Source: Stephania yunnanensis
Taxonomy: Eukaryota > Streptophyta > Magnoliopsida > Ranunculales > Menispermaceae
Assembly: GCA_039657365.1 (NCBI GenBank)
Contig: CM077585.1
Coordinates: 10,758,037 to 10,822,036, forward strand
DNA: 64,000 nt
Direction: 5' to 3'
Part shown: piece after piece, positions 45,705-57,900 of the stretch
Layout: every line of letters starts with the position of its first letter
How positions within the stretch are numbered: position 1 is the first letter of the stretch
The notes under the pieces: model-generated
Told to the model about the DNA's origin: nothing
Seen by the model: the letters and a program-made list of their open reading frames with translations, nothing else
Databases searched by the model: none
Program-made: the position numbers and the translations under genes

Positions 45705-45779
45705 ATAGCCTCAGTCCCAAATTAACTGGGGTCGGCTACATGGATCAAACTTTTCCGTTGTGCTCGATTAAGTGCAATT

Positions 45780-46363
45780 GATGGTGAGCTTTGCAAACCA
45801 TTCAAATCTCTCTTAATTAATGCATCCCATGTTAACTTTGGTCTACCCCTACCTCGTCAAATTTCTACATTTTCTATTGAGTCAAGTTTTTTAGTTGGGG
45901 CATTTGTAGGCCGTCTTTGCAGGTTACCAAACCATCGCAACCGCCCTTCCCTAATCTTTGTATCAATTGGTGCTACTCCTACTTGTCTTTGAATTTCTAT
46001 ATTTCTTATTCTATCTTTACGAGTTTTACCACACATCCACCTAAGCATCCTCATTTCTCGCTACATTCACTTTATGTAATTGTTGTTGCTTTACCGCCCA
46101 ACATTCACTTCCATAGAGCATAGCTGGCCCAATTGCGGTCCTATAAAATTTTCCTTTTAACTTAGTAGGAACATGTCGATCACAAATCACCCCGTTGCAC
46201 TCCGCCATTTCTTCCATCCAGCTTGGATTCTATGTGTGACATCATTTTCAATGTTACCATCATTTTGTATGATTGAACCTAGGTATCTAAAGTGGTTTAC
46301 CCTAGGAACTTCTACTTCCCTAATTTTACCACTCCGTCATCTCGATGTCTAGTGTTTCCAAAC
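45780..46363 (-). pseudogene. RTE ORF C-terminal region
   Basis: Minus strand. 45857-46054 reads MRMLRWMCGKTRKDRIRN, then VGVAPIDTKIREGRLRWFGN and LQRRPTNAP. This is the conserved end of plant RTE ORFs. Upstream it is out of frame with the RT part. Confidence 0.88.
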
Positions 46364-47395
46364 TCACAAGTGCATGTATTCGTTTTTCGTCCTACTCGAC
46401 TTAAAGCCTTTAGATTCTAATGTATTTCTCCAGAGTTCTAATTTCCTATTCACTCCATCTTTAGTTTCATCCACTAAGACAATATCATCTGCAAATAGCA
46501 TACACCATGGTATATCCTCTTGAATATGTCTAGTTAATTCATCCATAACTAAAGTAAATAGATATGGGCTTAAAGCCGATCCTTGATGTAGTCCTATCGT
46601 AATGGGAAATTCTTTTGTAGCTCCTCCAAATGTCTTTATACTCGTTACTACTCCATCGTACATATCTTTAATAGTGTCTATGTATCTAGCGTACACTCTT
46701 TTTCTTTCTAGAACCCACCAAAGAACATCTCTAGGGACCCTATCATATGCTTTTTCTAAATCTACGAATACCATATGAAGATCTTTTTTCTTTTCTCTAT
46801 ATTTTTCTAATAATCATCTTACAAGGAAAATCGCCTCCATAGTTGACCTCCCAGGCATGAAACCAAATTGGTTCTCTGATATTGTTGTTTCTCTCCTTAG
46901 CCTATTGTCAATTATCCTCTCCCACAGTTTCATAGTGTGACTCATGAGTTTAATTCCCCGGTAGTTTGAGCAACTTTGAATGTCTCCTTTGTTTTTGAAG
47001 ATTGGCACAAGCGTGCTTCTTCTCCAATCCATTGGCATCCGTTTTGATTTTAAAATTTTATTGAAAAGCTTTGTCAACCAAGTCAATCCGATTTCTCCTA
47101 AGCATTTCCAAACCTCTATGGGTATTTCATATGGGCCACTTGCTTTCCCTATTTTCATTCTTTTCAATGCCTCTTTAACTTCTACAATTCTAATATTGCG
47201 TGTATAGTTTACATTTCATTCTTGGTGTGGGTTTTCATCTATTATAGCATCAACTTGACCATCATTAAATAAACTATTGAAGTAACTTCTCCATCTCTCC
47301 TTAATATCCTCCTCGCGCGTTAAAACATTTTGATTTTCGTCCTTAATACATCTTACATGACTTAGGTCTTGTTTCTTTTTATCTCTTAATTTGGC
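46364..47395 (-). pseudogene. RTE reverse transcriptase
   Basis: Minus strand, two pieces. 46814-47167: IGKASGPYEIPIEVWKCLGE, WRRSTLVPIFKNKGDIQSCS, NYRGIKLMSHTMKLWERIID, NQFGFMPGRSTMEAI. 46364-46774: FVDLEKAYDRVPRDVLWW with the first catalytic Asp, EFPITIGLHQGSALSPYLFT, and CMLFADDIVLVDE with an intact FADD box (residues 94-97). A stop and frame change lie at about 46775-46813. The enzyme would reverse transcribe its own RNA at a nicked target; this copy cannot because it lacks the endonuclease and is interrupted. Confidence 0.92.
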
Positions 47396-47723
47396 TAGCC
47401 TATATATATATATTTTTCGCCATCTCTATTACCTAACTTTGTATATAAATCTTCCATGAAATTTGTTTTAGCTTGACTAACTACTTTTTTAACTTGTTTT
47501 CTAGCTTCTCTATATTGATTATACGCATCTTCATCTTGACACTTAGGTATTTTCCTATACATATCTCTTTTAGTCTTAATTGCTCGTTGGACATCCTCGT
47601 TCCACCACCATGTTTCCTTTTTTGGAGGTCCCAAGCCCTTAGATATACCTAATATAGACCAAGAACTTAATGATGGAACGCGCTCCCTCATGAAGATAGA
47701 TAAACATAGATGGTGGAGTGCGC
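47396..47723 (-). pseudogene. RTE linker between endonuclease and RT
   Basis: Minus strand: ISKGLGPPKKETWWWNEDVQ, then IKTKRDMYRKI, QYREARKQVKKVVSQAKTN and DLYTKLGNRDGEKYIY. This is the conserved region that separates the endonuclease from RT. Matching sequence ends shortly before the LTR start at 47724. Confidence 0.85.
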
Positions 47724-49320
47724 TGACACGTGTTGAGCATGCACAATAGTTTCTCATATTTTCTTTTTATTTGTAGTAGTTGTAATTGAGATATCGTCTC
47801 CACTAAGATTTTGCAAATCTCTTTAGAATTAAGGCTACCCTAAAGTTGTTTAGATTTTATTTACTTTAATTTAACTAATCTAATTAAAATGGGAATTAAA
47901 CACTATCAATCGAAAAACAAAACAATCAATTAATTAAAATAATTAAACTATAAGCACTTTAAATTAAATAAATTAATCTAATGCAATTCAAACAAACAAT
48001 CAATATAAATTAAATATTTAAACATGCATTTTAGACAATGATATGTAAACCATCATATCTAAATATTTTCATTAAAGCATAGTCATAATCAAATCTTCGT
48101 ATTTATATAATGATCATAAATCATTAAACTCTAATCATAATAAGTTGATAACTTTTAAAAAACTATCGACTTTTCTATATTCAATGGAAATAAGTTGTAT
48201 CCTTACCCTTGTAACTCTACTTATTGGATAAAATGCAATAAACTAAAAATTACATAGCATTAACACTTAATAAAAGTCATACCTATCCAAACTTAATAAA
48301 AACCAGAATTATGCTAGTCATTAAATAACCAAGAGCACAATCACCTATAACATCCATCCGAGTAATTTTTGCCTTATATGTTAATCATAGTTATTACTTC
48401 TATAATTGTTGTCAATACTCACAGATATAGATTTAGATACCTTATACTAAGAAATATATTGGCCACTATGCACTTAATATAAATAATCGTTAGTTGTAAT
48501 ATGCGAAAAGCAACTTATTAAAATCATGATTGATGTATGTCATTGGTTTAAAGCATTAAGCATATAAATTTTACATTATGACTAACTTGATGAACGGCTT
48601 ACAATCATGTCCAAAGTATTGTCAAGATAATAAACTACTCACACATATTAATAATAAACATCACAATAAACAAATAATTGAAAGTCATTAATGTAAAATT
48701 CCTCTATTAAATAAATTTTGAATCTCCAAAGAGTCTTTAAAATTAATGAAAATTGAACCAAACTAAAACCTATTTGAAAAGACTTTATAACTAATAATGA
48801 CTAAAAGAGGCTTCTTAATTTCGAAGCCATACGGTCTTATTTATAGTTTTTCTAAGTGTACATATCATAGATAAACTCAAATTCCTCATTCTTATCTAAA
48901 AAAACTCGTCATCGACCGTACCGATTTGTCAGTGAAACATGTGTTGTTAAAAAATCACTAGAAATAGTTGTTTCTGCTCCACCGATTCATCTAGCGATTT
49001 TTGTTCCCGATTCACTGGCTAATCACTATATTTTTTCTCCAGTTGACTGTTTTGACTTTTCTTCCTCTTTTCATTCTATTTCTTCATTTTTCCAAATTAA
49101 ATTTGAAAATCATAAAAATAAGAGAATACATAGTGTAATATCATCATTTATATCTAAAATCAATCTAAATTACACTATAAAACATGTCTAATTATTGACT
49201 TGTCAAATACCCCCAAACTCAGTGCTTTGTTGTCACAAGCAAAGGTATACTCTTAATCATACTTTTTTCATTCTTTAGATACTGATTTCAATCTAATTCA
49301 TTTTAGCTTTATATAATATA
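47724..49320 (-). repeat. Older Athila-type LTR, interrupted
   Basis: Begins TGACACGTGTTGAGCATGCA, the end (on minus) of the same LTR family as 49321 and 61708, and is collinear with 49321-50978. It stops exactly where the next LTR begins. About 0.7 kb or more of it is missing and should lie beyond the inserted element, past the window. Confidence 0.8.
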
Positions 49321-52050
49321 TGACACGTGTTGGGCATGCACAATAATTTTTTGTATTTTACTATTAATTTATAGCAGTGGTAAATGGGATATCGTCTCCT
49401 CATGGATTTTTTAAATCTCTTAAGAATTAAGGGTACCCTAAAGTTTTATCGGATTAATTTATTTTAATTTAATTAATTTAATTAAACAGAAACTAAACAC
49501 TTTAATAATATGCAAACAAATTAAACAATTAATTAAAATAACTAAACTTTAAATGATTTAAATTTAATAAACTAATATAAATATTTCAAATTAACAACTC
49601 AAATAATCAATAAATAAATGTGAATAAAATATCTAAATAGACATCAAAACAAACACCCGTTAAACATTATAATATACTTGGATTGGTTTCAAATTCTAAA
49701 ATATAACATTACTTTACATTGTAGTTATAATTATATGTTATGGAATATTAGAATCATTAAAACCAATTTCATAATAGGTTGATAGCTTTAGCTAGCCACC
49801 AATTCTCCTAAATTCAATAGAAATGTCATATTATTATCATTGTAAATCTATCCATTGGATAAAATGCAACACCATAGAAATATGATAGCATTATACTCAA
49901 TGAAAATCATGCCTAATCTAAGCCAATATTAGCCGAAACCACATAATAAACAACTTAGAACATAACCACCTAGAACATCTACTCGGGAAAAGCCCTATAG
50001 ATTAATCCTAGTTACTACTTCTATAATTGTTGTCAATAACTATAGACATATGATTGAACACTCTATATTAAGGAACATATTGGTCACCATGCACTCAATA
50101 TAAAGAATTACTAGCTATAATATGCAAAAACAACTTGTTTAATCCGTGATTGACGTGTATGAATTGATTTAAAGCATTAAGTATGTGATTCCATAATTAT
50201 AACTACATAACAATCCAAAATATATTACATGTCTAGGATTTGTTTAGATTAATTAACTACTCATTCATTCTAGAATTAAATAATACAAATATGTAATTAA
50301 AAGACATAATTAAATAAATAAAACTTCATAATCCAACCTTAAAGACAAGACTAATGGAACGTTAAAAATTGAATAAGAGAGTAGAGAGAGTTATTTCAAA
50401 GTTCTTTGGTCCTATATATTATTTCCCTGAGAGTACATCTCCTAAATAAATACAAATTCCTCATTCTTATCTAAAAAACTCATCGAGACCTCATCGATTT
50501 GTCAGAGATTCCTAAGTTGTACACAAATCGCTAAGTCAATTGCTAGAAGTGACTCTCGGTGCTCCACTGATTTAGCTGGCGTATTATAGTGCATTCTCCT
50601 ATTTACTATGGATTCGCCGCCACTTTCCTGCTATCGATTTTGGGGGCGATTTCAAGTATTATTACGAATCGTTGGACAATCGTTGGACTTTTTTTTCAGT
50701 TTGATTGTTTTGCTTTTCTTCCTGCTTTCTTCCATTTCTTCATTTTCCAATTTAAATCTTGAAATTAAAAAAAATAAGAAAATACCTTGTGTAATATCAT
50801 CATTTATATCCAAAATCAACTTAAATTACGATATAAAATATGTCTGATTATTGACTTATTGAATATCCCCAAACTTTGCATTTTGTTGTCTTCATCAAAG
50901 GAATACTCTAAATCATATTCTCTTTGCATTTTTATAAAATAATTTCAATCTAATTTATCTTAACTTTAAATAATATAATTTCTTAAAATAAAAGTGACTT
51001 CCAAATGAAATCATATTATTCACAAGTAAATGATAAATATGATAGAATAGAATGATTTAGACAAAATGAAACACCTCTTAATGATAACTCAACCACCCAA
51101 TGCAACACCTTTTAGAACTTAAGGTTCAATACCAAGGTCAATACATAACATAGGTTTTCTTAATCTCCACTGACAAGCATCAAGCTTATGATAACTAGTA
51201 TAGAATCTCAAAACACAAAAATCACTAGATTAATTTTAATTTTAGATAATACTTTATAATAATACTAAGATCAAAATCAATAAGAATTTTTCTAAGATAC
51301 CAATGAATATGGCATTTAAAACATGTTTGATTAAAAAATACTTCATTCAACTCAAGCTTCTAATACTTGAGTTAAATCTTTTCTTCAAAGAGTTTAGGAA
51401 CATCTATATTTTTCATCTCTCATTTTCTTTTATACTTCATTCTAATTATTTCTTTTTAATTTATTTCTTTTACTTTTGATTTTGGGTCCTTGTTGCATTT
51501 CCATTGGACGTTCTCACATTTTTCCATTATAGATTCCTTGCTCCACTTCTATTGGAATCTATAGGACTATCTTTATCCATTCATGAAATCTTGTTAACAT
51601 TTCTCACTATCCATTAAAATTGAAAAAGTGTTCTTTCTAACTTATAAAATTTAATGGGGTTCTAATCCATTTCTTCTTTCAATTGTGGCATAATAGCTTT
51701 CTATATATACTATAAAATACTTAATCAATAGTTTTTACATCACAAGATTCTTAAAAATTTGTCTTGTTCATCTTGCACTATTGCTTCAATCTTCTACCCA
51801 TTATTACGACTAACACAAGGTATTTAATTTATTGTATACATCAACTAGTAAAGTTGATCATAAATGGTATGAAACTTGATTCATTCTATCATAAGATTCA
51901 CTTTGGTAATAAAAATATCACTTTCATTCAAAAATATATTCATTTCATTATCATTGTAATTAAGATAAAGTAAAATGAAATTTATACTTGAATTTAGAAG
52001 AAATGTGAAGAATTTTGTCAACTCACTTTGAATATCATATCAAAATTTGA
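49321..52050 (-). repeat. Athila 3' LTR (right edge approximate)
   Basis: TGACACGTGTTGGGCATGCA at 49321 matches 61708. Collinear similarity to 61708-64000 extends to about 51680 and the right LTR is cut by the window, so the true right end (about 51680-52100) is estimated. A purine-rich tract on minus (rc of 52060-52090) is a candidate priming site. Confidence 0.75.
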
Positions 52051-52377
52051 ACTTTTCTTCTACATTTCTTTCCTTTCTTTGCTTTCTTCAATATCAATGG
52101 CGTACTTCACGTAAAATACGCTCACACTCATTTCAAAACTCGTCCTCAAGATTTTAAATTTAAGTTAGGTTCCCAACATAACAAATATACCACGTAAAGC
52201 ATAAACGATTTGATATATGAAGTAAAAATGTAAATAAATATGCAAATATTGAATTCAATAATCTTCAAATGAATGAAATTCAAAAAGAAACACATGATTT
52301 CATTAAAAAATATCATCAATAGCAATACATTGTATCATTCAGTTATTCATTGCACACAAGAGAAGAAAAATCTACAC

Positions 52378-53863
52378 ACGGCGATGTCCAGAAGTAAGTT
52401 CATCATTAGCTTCATCATCTTCATCCATTTCTACAGAAGGTTGAGCTAGGTTGTAAGTCCCAGTTGAAAGTTGCATCTGCAGAGATGGGATGTCGACTCT
52501 TCTCCTCCGGTTTTGCTAATAACTATCATGTCTTCTTTCAAACATAGAATGGTAGTATTGTAAAGTCCTCTTGTTTGCTGCTATTATTTCTCCATTGCGA
52601 TGAATACTCGTTTAGCTACACAAAAGTGAAGCAAATATGATCCCCAAAAATCCTCTCCTCCTAGGCTGTGACAAAGATGGTTCCGAGCTCGTAGCAACAT
52701 TCGGTAAATTCACTCTAGCCTTTAATCTAGTTGCTCTATATGTGTCTTCTCTTATCTTCCTTCTATTTTCAGTTATGCTTCATCTTATTGTTTCCTTCAC
52801 ATTTATGACATCGAATCATTTGCATTCATCCTCTGAGTCATTGTATCCTACCACATTTTTCTTTCGTTGCACTTATGCATCATTTATGGTTCTTTCAGGC
52901 AATATATCGAATTCGATATCAAAATCCACCCCGACTTTCCTACATAATTCAATTATCAAAATTAGGAATGGTAATCTTCGATTCTCCATAATTTGCATTG
53001 GAAACTTCATAGAATTATGTATAATTTTTTTCAACATAGATATAACCCTTCTTTATCATTATATGTTATAATAATGCAACTCTCTTTACTTTAAATTGTT
53101 GCTTGGTTAGAAAAAATGCATCTATAATATAACTTGAACTCTTCATAATCTTCTAAATATGTGTTTTCAAAAAATCTCGGGTGCCTTTCGCTATCAGGTG
53201 CAAATCCCCTCTCCATAGGTATCTCTAATGCATCTTAGATTATCTGAAAGGGATACAATTCCTTATCTTCATAAATGATATTCAGGTAATCATCCTTTAT
53301 TCTATATGTTTTTAGTAGATTGAACAATCTATTCAACCTCGCAGGTGAAATATCAATTTTCTTCTCTTTAACTACAACCTTGTCCCATTCCTTACTAACA
53401 TGCCCATTTGCATAAAATTGTCGTACAGTTTTCTAGCATCCACTTTCTCCTCTTCCCGCATAGTCTCACAGAAGCTGCTCTCATCCCCTATTTCTGAATA
53501 TGCTCACAATTTTGTTCTCACACTTGCTCACATTTTAATGGTTGAACCCTCTTTCGGGAATTATGACTTTCTTTTTATCACTATAATATCTCCTATGAGC
53601 TATAGGTCGCACAAACAAAGAAGGGGCATAAGGCACTAAGCGACTAGGGTCAGGATTCTAAAAATATTCTTCATCGACATCAGACGAAAATGGAAATTGT
53701 TCTATAAGCTCAGTCCTCCAGGTCTAGGTTCTCTAATACTAACCGTGGTAGGTATAATATTTTTTAGGTGGCCTGCATATTTCTATTTTTGTTTAGGTTA
53801 CACTACCCCTTTCCTTTTGTCTTGTCGACTACTCATACCTCTTCCTTTACCTCCTCCCGCCAT
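52378..53863 (-). pseudogene. Extra ORF of the Athila element (env position)
   Basis: Minus strand from ATG 53863: MAGGGKGRGMSSRQDKRKG, basic and NLS-like. Then, across stops, SFCETMREEEKVDARKLYDN, FLKTHIEDYEEFKLYYRCIF, LPFLILIIELCRKVGVDFDI and LPERTIND. It ends in an acidic stretch (EMDEDDEANDEL). The LxxLIxELCRxxGV part resembles the plant transposon protein-like domain of the ORF at 41354-43250; this is a judgement by eye. No signal peptide, furin-like site or membrane span is seen, so 'env' is only a position label. Confidence 0.6.
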
Positions 53864-55799
53864 AAAGTAACTCAATTAATGATGAAATAGGTAAATTAAA
53901 ATCCTATAGTTGAAAGTCCAAAGTAACAAGGCAAAGAAAATAAGTTTATGAAAGGTTTTGTCATAGAATTCCAAAAGAGTTGAAAGTGATTCATATAAAA
54001 TAATTGTATTGATATATCACTATAATATGCATGTATATATTGGAAGAAATCGTGGAAACCCCCAAACTCATTTGAAAACCCATACTCCGATTGAAAATGT
54101 GCATGAAAAACCATTTTCTAAAACAATTTGCAATAAAAACCCAAAAAGTACATATGTTTAAAAATATATCAAAAATTAATTTTCATTCAAGACATCGAAA
54201 TCAGAAGGATTGTATAGTATCAATTTATTACTGTCTCGAGAGTGAATCTCTCAAGTAAAATGCTCTATTAGCTCCTTAGATCCCCTCTTCAAGCTCCAAT
54301 TTCGAACAAAACACTCATGAAGCCTTAAGTAGGTTGTATGAACTTAGATTCAAAATTTATATGGTTGAAACACTCCTTAAAAAAGTGGGACAAATTTAGT
54401 TAAGTTTTAATTCAAGCTTTAAGGGGTTGAATCTAGGCAAAAATCAATAAATCAAACGAACGGGTGTAAGGATTTTAAGTGTGAAAGGGTTTATTATTAG
54501 CGATTTGCGGTTATGTTTTTTAAAATACGGATTCGTGCTCAGCGAATCATGGTTTAAGTGAGATTGTTGACAAATTGCCAGTGAAATCGCTGAAAATTGG
54601 TTTTAGAGGTCCAGTGATTAGTTCAGCAAATCCTAGTATAAAACAAGAATTGTTGACAAATCGCTGAGTCAATTTTCACTTAAAAACCTGTAAATTGTTG
54701 GCGATTTACCCAACGATTCTCAATATTAATTGGTATCACTGGGAAATCGTTGAGTTATTTTTTGTAATTTTTCCAATATATTCTATATTGATTAATTATC
54801 ACACATGAAAATCATAATTAAGGTAGAATTAATCAGTACTCAACGAGAAATATTGTGAAAACTAATTTGAACTTGTAATTAAGGAATATTATACTAAATA
54901 AATATTTTATTACTTAAAATAATTAAAGACCAATAAGAATCAACTAAAAAACAAATTTTTTATCCCGCTCTCAATTGGGGATAAAAAAGAGTTAAAAGGA
55001 GAGAGAATAATATATTAATTATCCTAAATTTAGTAATATGGAAAGACTTTGACTTGATCAACCCCTCTTACATGAAACTATTATAGGATTGTAATCTTAA
55101 AATACTTCCATTATAAGAGTCAAAATTTGAGATAATAGAAAAACAACTAACTAATCGTACTACTAAAACTGAAAATAAAGATAAAGTATGGGTTGCCTCT
55201 TATACAGCACTTTTGTTTATAGTCATTAGCTCGATTTGGTAGATAAGGTTACTAGTCGTTCAATTTGAGCGAGTCAAACTGACTATCAGACAATTCTTCA
55301 TCATTCTTGTCGTCTTCAGCACGTCCATTAGGATAATCATCATGATAGTAACTCTCTCCTTTATAATCATTATCATAATTGTCTACATCGACGTAGTCAT
55401 CCATCTCGTAACCATCCTAAAAATACATATAATCGTACCCATCCTAAGTGTAACTATACGTTATTTCACATTGAGAATATCTCCATCTGTCTTGAGAAAA
55501 GTACATCTCATCAATGTCACATCATTTTTCTCAATCTGTGGTACTACCAAGAAGTTGATGAGATACTTGAATTGTCCCACTTGCATTGGTACATTAATTG
55601 ACATTTCTATTGAAAAGATCTTATCACCATTTGCTTTGTGGACATCGAAAGGTGGTATAAAATCATTCTTTAACTTAGCTTTCTACACCATTATTTCAGT
55701 AAGATATTCATATCAGCTCATGTGTCAAGTAAAACACTAGGGAGACTGACGTCGCTGATCATCATATAGAGGAAGTGTTTCCCTAGATCATCTTTGTAA
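53864..55799 (-). other. Spacer between Athila pol and extra ORF
   Basis: No clear coding content. The 54480-54740 part repeats CAAATCGCTGAG-like motifs that also occur in the LTRs. AT-rich elsewhere. Confidence 0.5.
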
Positions 55800-57140
55800 A
55801 TTTCAAACATATGTCATAAATCTTGAAGCCTTAGTTGCTTGTCAGTGAATTCTTCTTCTGCCGGTTGCTTCCCTTTTTTTTATGTTGAACTTTAGGTTAT
55901 TACTCTTCAAGTTGTTGTTTCTTTTATTTCTTCTTCTTATTAAATGGTTTCTTGTGCATCCATAGTGTAATGGTTTCATTCTTAATGGTTTCACTCGAGT
56001 GGATGCAAACATTGAACTCCGTTTCCTTACTTTGCTGGCTTTGTTGGTCAGTCTCAAGATTGATGATCTCCATATCATGTTCAATAAGATTTTCATAATA
56101 AGGTTTTAAACCTATGACCGTTTACTTTAAATATTTGTCCTATTTTTAAGCTTTGTTTTTCTACTGCGTTATGAGGTAGTAAATTGACAACCAGATAAGG
56201 TCTCATCCATTTCGAACGGAGTTTTCTAGGAAATAATTTAAGTCTTGAACAAAAGAGTAGAACTTTATCTCCTACTTGAAAATTTTTAGGAACTAATTTC
56301 TTATCATAAAATGCTTTGGTTTTGTCTTTATAAATTGATGCATTTTCATAAGCATCATTTCTAATTTCTTCTTATTCTTAAAGAATTAACTTATATTGGT
56401 TTCTTGCTTCATCGTAATTCATGCTACATGTTTTTATTGCTCAATAAGATTTATGTTCTAGTTCTACTGGTAAATGACATGTTTTTTCAAATACTAACTT
56501 ATAAGGTGTCATGTAAGTCTTGAATGTTGTTCTATATGCCTATAATGCGTCTTCCAATCTAAGACTCCAATCCTTACATGATCGACAAGCTGTTTTTTTC
56601 CAGTATTGGCTTAATTTCTCTATTCGACATTTCGACTTGTCCACTAGTTTATGGGTGATATGCAGTAGTTGTCCTATGTGTGATGTTGTGCTTAGCAAGT
56701 TTATTAGCAAGTGTTTTAGATGCTCTAAAAACTGTAAAAAAAACTTATCTAAGGAAGTCAATACTATTTTTGAATCATTAATTTTAGTAGCTTTTGCTTC
56801 TTCACACTTAAACATGTAATCTACATCAAGTAAGATGTAAACATAACCATTTGATGGTGGAAAAGGATCTTATGAAATCTATACCCCATACATCAAACAC
56901 TTCATAAAATAGAAAATGACTTAAAGGCATTTGATTTCTATGTTCTAAGTTTCCAATTCGTTGGCAATTTGGACAAGATTTTATATAAAGGAAACAATCA
57001 TGAAATAAAGTGGGCCAAGAGAATCCAAAATTCAAAATTTTACGAGCCGTTCTATGTAGAACCAAAATGTCCTCCATATGTATAAGTATGGCAATAAGAT
57101 ATAATTGATTGTACTTCTGAACGTGATATGCATCTCATAA
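55800..57140 (-). pseudogene. Athila integrase
   Basis: Minus strand. 56826-57077: HRTARKILNFGFSWPTLFHD, SCPNCQRIGN (Cys pair of the HHCC finger), MPLSHFL and DVWGIDFI with the first catalytic Asp. 56540-56815: KCEEAKATKINDSKIVLTSL and, near the end, CKDWSLRLEDAL. Then YKLVFEKTCHLPVELEHKSY and KDKTKAFYDKKLVPKNFQVG with DKVLLF in broken frames to about 56150. The order and text match Athila/Tat integrase. Multiple stops. Confidence 0.88.
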
Positions 57141-57900
57141 TTATTTGGCCGATGCAAAACTTTCATAAATAGGGGTCATCCCATAAATAATGTTTAGAAT
57201 CCTTTTTAAATTTATTCTTTTGAGCTCTAGTTAAGTAAGGCGATAACCTATACTATATAAGATAATTGACTATATCGACAATACTAATGGACATTAGTCT
57301 TTATACTATAGAAGTATTCATCCAGAAATTCATCCCTTAATGATATAGGTGATTATCCATTTTCTAACCTACTAAAGTGATCCGCCACTAGATTTTCGGC
57401 TCCTTTCTTATCTTTGATAGTAATGTTGAATTCTTGTAGAAGTAGTATTCATCTTATTAGCCTTGGCTTTGCATCTTGTTTTATTATTAAATATCGCAAA
57501 GCAAATTGATCTAAATAAACTATTACTTTCGTCCTTAACAAATATAGTCTAGATTTTTCTAAGGCAACTACTACCGCTAAAAGTTTTTTAGTAGTGCTAT
57601 AGTTCTGTTAAGCTGGATCTAGTGTTTTAGAAGCATAATTATATAACATAAGAATATTTTCCTACTTTTTGACCTAAAACCACTCCAACCGCATAGTTAA
57701 TTGTATCACACATAATTTTAAAAGGTAACGACTAATCTGGTGATTTAATCACAAGTATGGTTAGTAAAGAATCCTTTAATTTATCAAACACTATCTTGCA
57801 ATCATTGGTAAATTCAAAATGAATGTTTTTTGTAAAAGTTTGCATAAAAGTTGTGTAATTTTAGAGAAATCTTTTACAAATCTTCTATAGAATCATGCAT
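57141..57900 (-). pseudogene. Athila RNase H
   Basis: Minus strand, heavily interrupted. CDTINYAVGVVLGQKVGK is the start of RNase H (first Asp) and DQFALRYLIIKQDAKPRLIR, LLLQEFNITIKDKKGAENLV, ADHFSRLENG its end. Confidence 0.8.

Larger units (their letters stand above)
45682..47723 (-). mobile_element. RTE-type LINE, 5'-truncated
   Basis: A minus-strand non-LTR retrotransposon. The 3' end is at the left: a (CAA)n run on plus, which is the (TTG)n tail typical of plant RTE elements, adjoining CATAGCCTCAGTCCCAAAT, a conserved RTE 3' end. The order on the minus strand is linker, RT, C-terminal region. The endonuclease domain that should come first is absent, so it is 5'-truncated as usual for LINEs. 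No clear target duplication was found. Confidence 0.9.

Noticed and set aside
52637..53071. 144-codon plus-strand frame with hydrophobic segments
   Set aside because: Antisense to the Athila extra ORF at 52378-53863; the hydrophobic look is a shadow of AT-rich coding sequence on the other strand.
52378..53863. True envelope gene in the Athila element
   Set aside because: No signal peptide, cleavage site or membrane anchor is visible in the readable parts; only the position fits.
55342..55740. 132-codon plus-strand frame starting with an Ile/Val-rich stretch resembling a membrane segment
   Set aside because: Lies antisense to the Athila polyprotein end and spacer, with no recognised family; most likely chance.
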